DNA of 64,000 nt, from the NCBI RefSeq assembly GCF_036347055.1, contig NZ_CP108882.1, positions 5,873,501 through 5,937,500 on the forward strand, in the 5' to 3' direction. The notes beneath the pieces were generated by a model. That model searched no databases. It was given only the letters and a program-made list of their open reading frames with translations, and was not told where the DNA came from. Positions 60,908-64,000 of this stretch are shown piece after piece. A program made the translations under genes and the position numbers. Origin of the DNA: Streptomyces sp. NBC_00820. Its GTDB lineage: Bacteria > Actinomycetota > Actinomycetes > Streptomycetales > Streptomycetaceae. The first letter of the stretch is position 1; each line of letters opens with the position of its first letter.

Positions 60908-61807
60908 ATGGCTCCGACCTCCACTCCGCAGACCCCCTTCGGGCGGGTCCTCACCGCTATGGTCACGCCCTTCACGGCGGACGGCGCACTCGACCTCGAC
61001 GGCGCGCAGCGGCTCGCCGCCCACCTGGTGGACGCAGGCAACGACGGCCTGATCGTCAACGGCACCACCGGCGAGTCCCCCACCACCAGCGACGCGGAGA
61101 AATCGGACCTCGTACGAGCCGTCGTGGAAGCCGTCGGCGACCGCGCGCGCGTCGTGGCCGGTGTCGGCACCAACGACACCCGCCACACCCTCGAGCTCGC
61201 CCGCACGGCCGAGCGCGACGGTGCCCACGGCCTGCTGGTCGTCACGCCGTACTACAACAAGCCCCCGCAGGAGGGCCTGTACCGGCACTTCACGGCCGTC
61301 GCCGACGCCACCGGCCTGCCGGTCATGCTCTACGACATCCCCGGCCGCAGCGGCGTCCCGATCAGCACCGAGACGCTCGTACGCCTCGCCGAGCACCCCC
61401 GGATCGTCGCCAACAAGGACGCCAAGGGCGACCTCGGCCGCGCCAGCTGGGCCATCGCCCAGTCCGGCCTCGCCTGGTACTCCGGCGACGACATGCTCAA
61501 CCTGCCGCTGCTCTCCGTCGGCGCCGTCGGGTTCGTCTCGGTCGTCGGCCACCTGGTCGCGCCCGAGCTGCGCGCCCTCGTCGACGCCTACACCTCGGGC
61601 GACGTCGTCAAGGCCACCGAGATCCACCAGAAGCTGCTCCCGGTCTACACCGGCATGTTCCGCACGCAGGGCGTCATGACCACCAAGGCCGCGCTCGCCC
61701 TGCAGGGCCTGCCCGCCGGACCGCTGCGTGCCCCCATGGTCGAGTGCTCGCCGGAGGAGATCGCCCAGCTCAAGATCGATCTTGCCGCCGGCGGGGTACA
61801 GCTCTGA
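60908..61807 (+). CDS. dapA: 4-hydroxy-tetrahydrodipicolinate synthase
   Basis: Condenses pyruvate with aspartate semialdehyde, the first step of the diaminopimelate branch. The 299-residue TIM-barrel has GTTGE (52-56), Y142 in YDIPGR and the Schiff-base lysine K170 in IVANKDAKG. ATG 60908 is chosen from the family N-terminus MAPTSTPQTPFGRVLTAM. dapB lies upstream; in this branch both supply peptidoglycan and lysine. Confidence 0.96.
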   Translation: MAPTSTPQTPFGRVLTAMVTPFTADGALDLDGAQRLAAHLVDAGNDGLIVNGTTGESPTTSDAEKSDLVRAVVEAVGDRARVVAGVGTNDTRHTLELARTAERDGAHGLLVVTPYYNKPPQEGLYRHFTAVADATGLPVMLYDIPGRSGVPISTETLVRLAEHPRIVANKDAKGDLGRASWAIAQSGLAWYSGDDMLNLPLLSVGAVGFVSVVGHLVAPELRALVDAYTSGDVVKATEIHQKLLPVYTGMFRTQGVMTTKAALALQGLPAGPLRAPMVECSPEEIAQLKIDLAAGGVQL

Positions 61808-61872
61808 CAACAGACTTGGCACCACAAAAGCTTCACCATCCGAAGCTTCACAACTGAATCGACAACCGAAAA

Positions 61873-61893
61873 GGCGGGCCACCGGTGCCCGCC
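61873..61893. terminator. Hairpin after dapA
   Basis: GGCGGGC (61873-61879) pairs with GCCCGCC (61887-61893) around CACCGGT. Weak terminator candidate for dapA. Confidence 0.5.
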
Positions 61894-61926
61894 GATCATG
61901 ACAACTTCAACCGCACGATCGTCATG

Positions 61927-61956
61927 CGCGCCACGTGCCCACCGGTACGTGGCGCG
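61927..61956 (+). promoter_or_regulatory. Hairpin in the rnj leader
   Basis: CGCGCCACGT and ACGTGGCGCG pair over 10 bp, extended by three more pairs including one G-T (61927-61939 / 61944-61956). It ends about 8 bases before AGGAGAG. A processing site for autoregulation of rnj is possible; inferred. Confidence 0.45.
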
Positions 61957-61974
61957 TGTGGTCAGGAGAGTCTT

Positions 61975-63660
61975 TTGAGTCATCCGCACCCTGAACTCGC
62001 CCCGCCGCCGCCGCTCCCCAAGGGCGGTATGCGGGTCACCCCGCTCGGCGGTCTCGGTGAGATCGGCCGGAACATGACGGTCTTCGAGTACGACGGCCGT
62101 CTGCTGATCGTCGACTGCGGCGTGCTCTTCCCCGAGGAGGAGCAGCCCGGAGTCGACCTGATCCTGCCGGACTTCTCGTCGATCCGGGACCGTCTCGACG
62201 ACATCGAGGCCATCGTCCTCACGCACGGTCACGAGGACCACATCGGTGGCGTCCCGTACCTGCTCCGCGAGAAGCCGGACATCCCGCTGATCGGCTCCAA
62301 GCTGACCCTCGCGCTCATCGAGGCCAAGCTCCAGGAGCACCGGATCCGCCCGTACACCCTCGAGGTGGAGGCGGGCGACCGCGAGCAGGTCGGCCCGTTC
62401 GACCTCGAGTTCGTCGCGGTCAACCACTCCATCCCGGACGCCCTCGCGGTCGCCATCCGCACCCCGGCGGGCATGGTGGTGCACACCGGCGACTTCAAGA
62501 TGGACCAGCTCCCGCTGGACGGCCGTCTCACGGACCTGCACGCGTTCGCGCGCCTGAGCGAGGAGGGCATCGACCTCCTTCTCTCGGACTCCACGAACGC
62601 CGAGGTGCCGGGCTTCGTCCCGCCCGAGCGCGACATCGCGAACGTGCTGGACAACGTCTTCGCGGGCGCGCACAGCCGCATCATCGTGGCGAGCTTCGCC
62701 AGCCATGTGCACCGCATCCAGCAGATCCTGGACACCGCCCAGAAGTACGGCCGCAAGGTCGCCTTCGTCGGCCGCTCCATGGTCCGCAACATGGGCATCG
62801 CGCGGGATCTCGGCTACCTGAAGGTCCCGCCGGGCCTGGTCGTCGACGTCAAGCAGCTCGACGACCTGCCGGCCGACAAGGTCGTCCTGGTCTGCACGGG
62901 TTCCCAGGGCGAGCCGATGGCGGCCCTGTCCCGCATGGCCAACCGGGACCACCAGATCCGCATCGTCGAGGGCGACACGGTCATCCTGGCCTCGTCCCTC
63001 ATCCCCGGCAACGAGAACGCGGTCTACCGCGTGATCAACGGCCTGACCCGCTGGGGCGCCAACGTCGTCCACAAGGGCAACGCCAAGGTGCACGTCTCCG
63101 GACACGCCTCGGCCGGCGAGCTGCTGTACTTCTACAACATCTGCCGCCCGAAGAACCTGATGCCGGTGCACGGCGAATGGCGCCACCTGCGCGCCAACGC
63201 CGAGCTCGGTGCCGCGACCGGCGTCCCGCACGACCGGATCGTCATCGCCGAGGACGGCGTGGCCGTCGACCTCGTCGAGGGCAAGGCGAAGATCGCCGGC
63301 AAGGTGCAGGCCGGTTACGTGTACGTCGACGGCCTCTCGGTCGGCGACGTCAACGAGCCGGTCCTGAAGGACCGCAAGATCCTCGGAGACGAGGGCATCA
63401 TCTCGGTCTTCCTGGTCATGGACTCCACCACCGGGAAGATCACCGGTGGCCCGCACATCCAGGCCCGCGGCTCCGGCATCGACGACGCGGCCTTCTCGGA
63501 GGTCCTTCCGAAGATCACCGAGGTGCTCGAGCGGTCGGCCCAGGACGGCGTGATGGAGCCCCACCAGCTCCAGCAGCTGATCCGCCGGACCCTGGGCAAG
63601 TGGGTGTCGGACACCTACCGCCGGCGTCCGATGATCCTTCCGGTCGTCGTCGAGGTCTGA
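61975..63660 (+). CDS. rnj: Ribonuclease J
   Basis: Metallo-beta-lactamase/beta-CASP ribonuclease with endo- and 5'-exonuclease activity. TTG 61975 after AGGAGAG gives 561 residues starting MSHPHPELAPPPP, the Streptomyces length; upstream in-frame starts add unrelated residues. Metal motif THGHEDHIGG near 81, further histidines in VNHSIPDA and beta-CASP ASFASHVHRIQQIL; ends RRRPMILPVVVEV. Partner of PNPase in RNA decay. Ends at a perfect 16-bp hairpin. Confidence 0.96.
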   Translation: MSHPHPELAPPPPLPKGGMRVTPLGGLGEIGRNMTVFEYDGRLLIVDCGVLFPEEEQPGVDLILPDFSSIRDRLDDIEAIVLTHGHEDHIGGVPYLLREKPDIPLIGSKLTLALIEAKLQEHRIRPYTLEVEAGDREQVGPFDLEFVAVNHSIPDALAVAIRTPAGMVVHTGDFKMDQLPLDGRLTDLHAFARLSEEGIDLLLSDSTNAEVPGFVPPERDIANVLDNVFAGAHSRIIVASFASHVHRIQQILDTAQKYGRKVAFVGRSMVRNMGIARDLGYLKVPPGLVVDVKQLDDLPADKVVLVCTGSQGEPMAALSRMANRDHQIRIVEGDTVILASSLIPGNENAVYRVINGLTRWGANVVHKGNAKVHVSGHASAGELLYFYNICRPKNLMPVHGEWRHLRANAELGAATGVPHDRIVIAEDGVAVDLVEGKAKIAGKVQAGYVYVDGLSVGDVNEPVLKDRKILGDEGIISVFLVMDSTTGKITGGPHIQARGSGIDDAAFSEVLPKITEVLERSAQDGVMEPHQLQQLIRRTLGKWVSDTYRRRPMILPVVVEV

Positions 63661-63680
63661 CCTCCGACGCGCTGACCAGC

Positions 63681-63716
63681 AGTGGGGCCCCTCGACCTGT
63701 GTCGAGGGGCCCCACT
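63681..63716. terminator. rnj terminator, 16-bp perfect stem
   Basis: Arms 63681-63696 and 63701-63716 are exact reverse complements around CTGT. Confidence 0.92.
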
Positions 63717-63738
63717 CGCCTACCCGGCCAAAAAAATC

Positions 63739-63780
63739 TTGACAACAGGGCTTGACGCTGCCCCGGTGGATCCGTAATGT
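63739..63780 (+). promoter_or_regulatory. Strong promoter (TTGACG-17-TAATGT), rrn-like
   Basis: TTGACG at 63752-63757, 17 bases, TAATGT at 63775-63780. A second TTGACA stands upstream at 63739-63744. These are near-consensus for the housekeeping sigma, rare in this genome, and fit rRNA promoters. Confidence 0.65.
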
Positions 63781-63872
63781 TCTCTGTCTGCCCCGGAGCC
63801 GTACGGTTCTGTGGTGGCACCTCGCCGCGAGAGCGGCACCCAACCATCAGCACGATCTCCCGATCGGGATGT

Positions 63873-63891
63873 CATTCGGTATGTCCGAATG
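63873..63891. promoter_or_regulatory. Small hairpin between the two candidate rrn promoters
   Basis: CATTCGG and CCGAATG pair over 7 bp around TATGT. Role unknown. Confidence 0.35.
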
Positions 63892-63918
63892 TAATTCCAT
63901 CGGAACTCGGTGGCCCGA

Positions 63919-63948
63919 TTAGGAGCCGCAGGGAGGATCCGCTAGAGT
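63919..63948 (+). promoter_or_regulatory. Second promoter candidate (TTAGGA-18-TAGAGT)
   Basis: TTAGGA at 63919-63924 and TAGAGT at 63943-63948 with an 18-base spacer. Streptomyces rrn operons are read from several tandem promoters, so a second one here would fit. Confidence 0.45.
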
Positions 63949-64000
63949 TTGGGACGTCGGAACGGCCGAAGGGCCGGGAAGACAACTCCCGCTGACTGGG

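Larger units (their letters stand above)
63661..64000. other. Terminal intergenic region, likely rRNA-operon upstream region
   Basis: 340 bases: the rnj terminator, then an A-run (63730-63736) and two promoter-like elements. From ~63936 the sequence GGATCCGCTAGAGTTTGGGA followed by the GGCCGAAGGGCC palindrome and AAGACAACTC resembles Streptomyces rrn leaders. The 16S gene itself is not in the window. Confidence 0.55.

Noticed and set aside
61885..61974. Upstream start for rnj
   Set aside because: The added residues include Cys-rich sequence not found in RNase J, and the leader hairpin lies in it; TTG 61975 has the good ribosome-binding site and family length.

Overview
The window is a high-GC actinobacterial chromosome segment, almost certainly Streptomyces. 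Third-position G/C is very strong and GTG/TTG starts are common. The gene order dxr-rip1-ispG-GNAT / proS / rimP-nusA-rnpM-infB-ylxP-rbfA-truB / ribF / rpsO-pnp-M16 peptidase-dapB / thyX-dapA-rnj is the conserved actinobacterial core. In Mycobacterium the same genes lie in the same order, but here a complete type VII (ESX) secretion locus is inserted between ribF and rpsO, as in Streptomyces.

Layout. 1-377: 5' part of a secreted lamin-tail-domain protein (minus strand). 578-4682: isoprenoid genes dxr and ispG flanking a site-2 protease. 4860-6360: two GNAT acetyltransferases. 6484-8187: proS, convergent across a perfect 23-bp hairpin with an antibiotic-kinase homologue (8321-9238) that has lost its catalytic residues; behind that gene lie a ferritin-like protein and a lipoprotein. 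10794-17954: the transcription/translation operon rimP-nusA-rnpM-infB-ylxP-rbfA-truB, interrupted by a strongly folded non-coding block at 15943-16096. 18369-22391: a 1,340-residue fusion of a degenerate trypsin-like domain and a STAND-type P-loop NTPase, carrying two in-frame DNA tandem repeats. 22532-23479: ribF.

23577-52489 is the type VII secretion region: an EspI-like proline-rich ParA ATPase, an unrecognised ESX gene, eccE, eccB, mycosin 1, a divergent three-gene cargo-like operon (WXG-like protein, a 768-residue protein, a lipoprotein) with a decayed lipoprotein copy behind it, a PE/PPE-like gene pair, mycosin 2, the WXG100 pair esxB-esxA, a tandem of one pseudokinase and two Ser/Thr kinases with extracellular beta-propellers, eccC and eccD. 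EccB, EccC, EccD, EccE and MycP would form the membrane machine, EsxA/EsxB are the signature substrates, and the kinases and the ParA-like protein are likely regulators or localisation factors.

52605-63660 returns to core genes: a DUF397 protein, rpsO, pnp, an M16 peptidase, dapB, small membrane proteins, thyX, dapA and the RNase J gene rnj. The final 340 bases hold the rnj terminator and then promoter and leader sequence resembling the upstream region of a Streptomyces rRNA operon, whose 16S gene should begin outside the window. No tRNA gene, CRISPR array, insertion sequence or attachment site was recognised.
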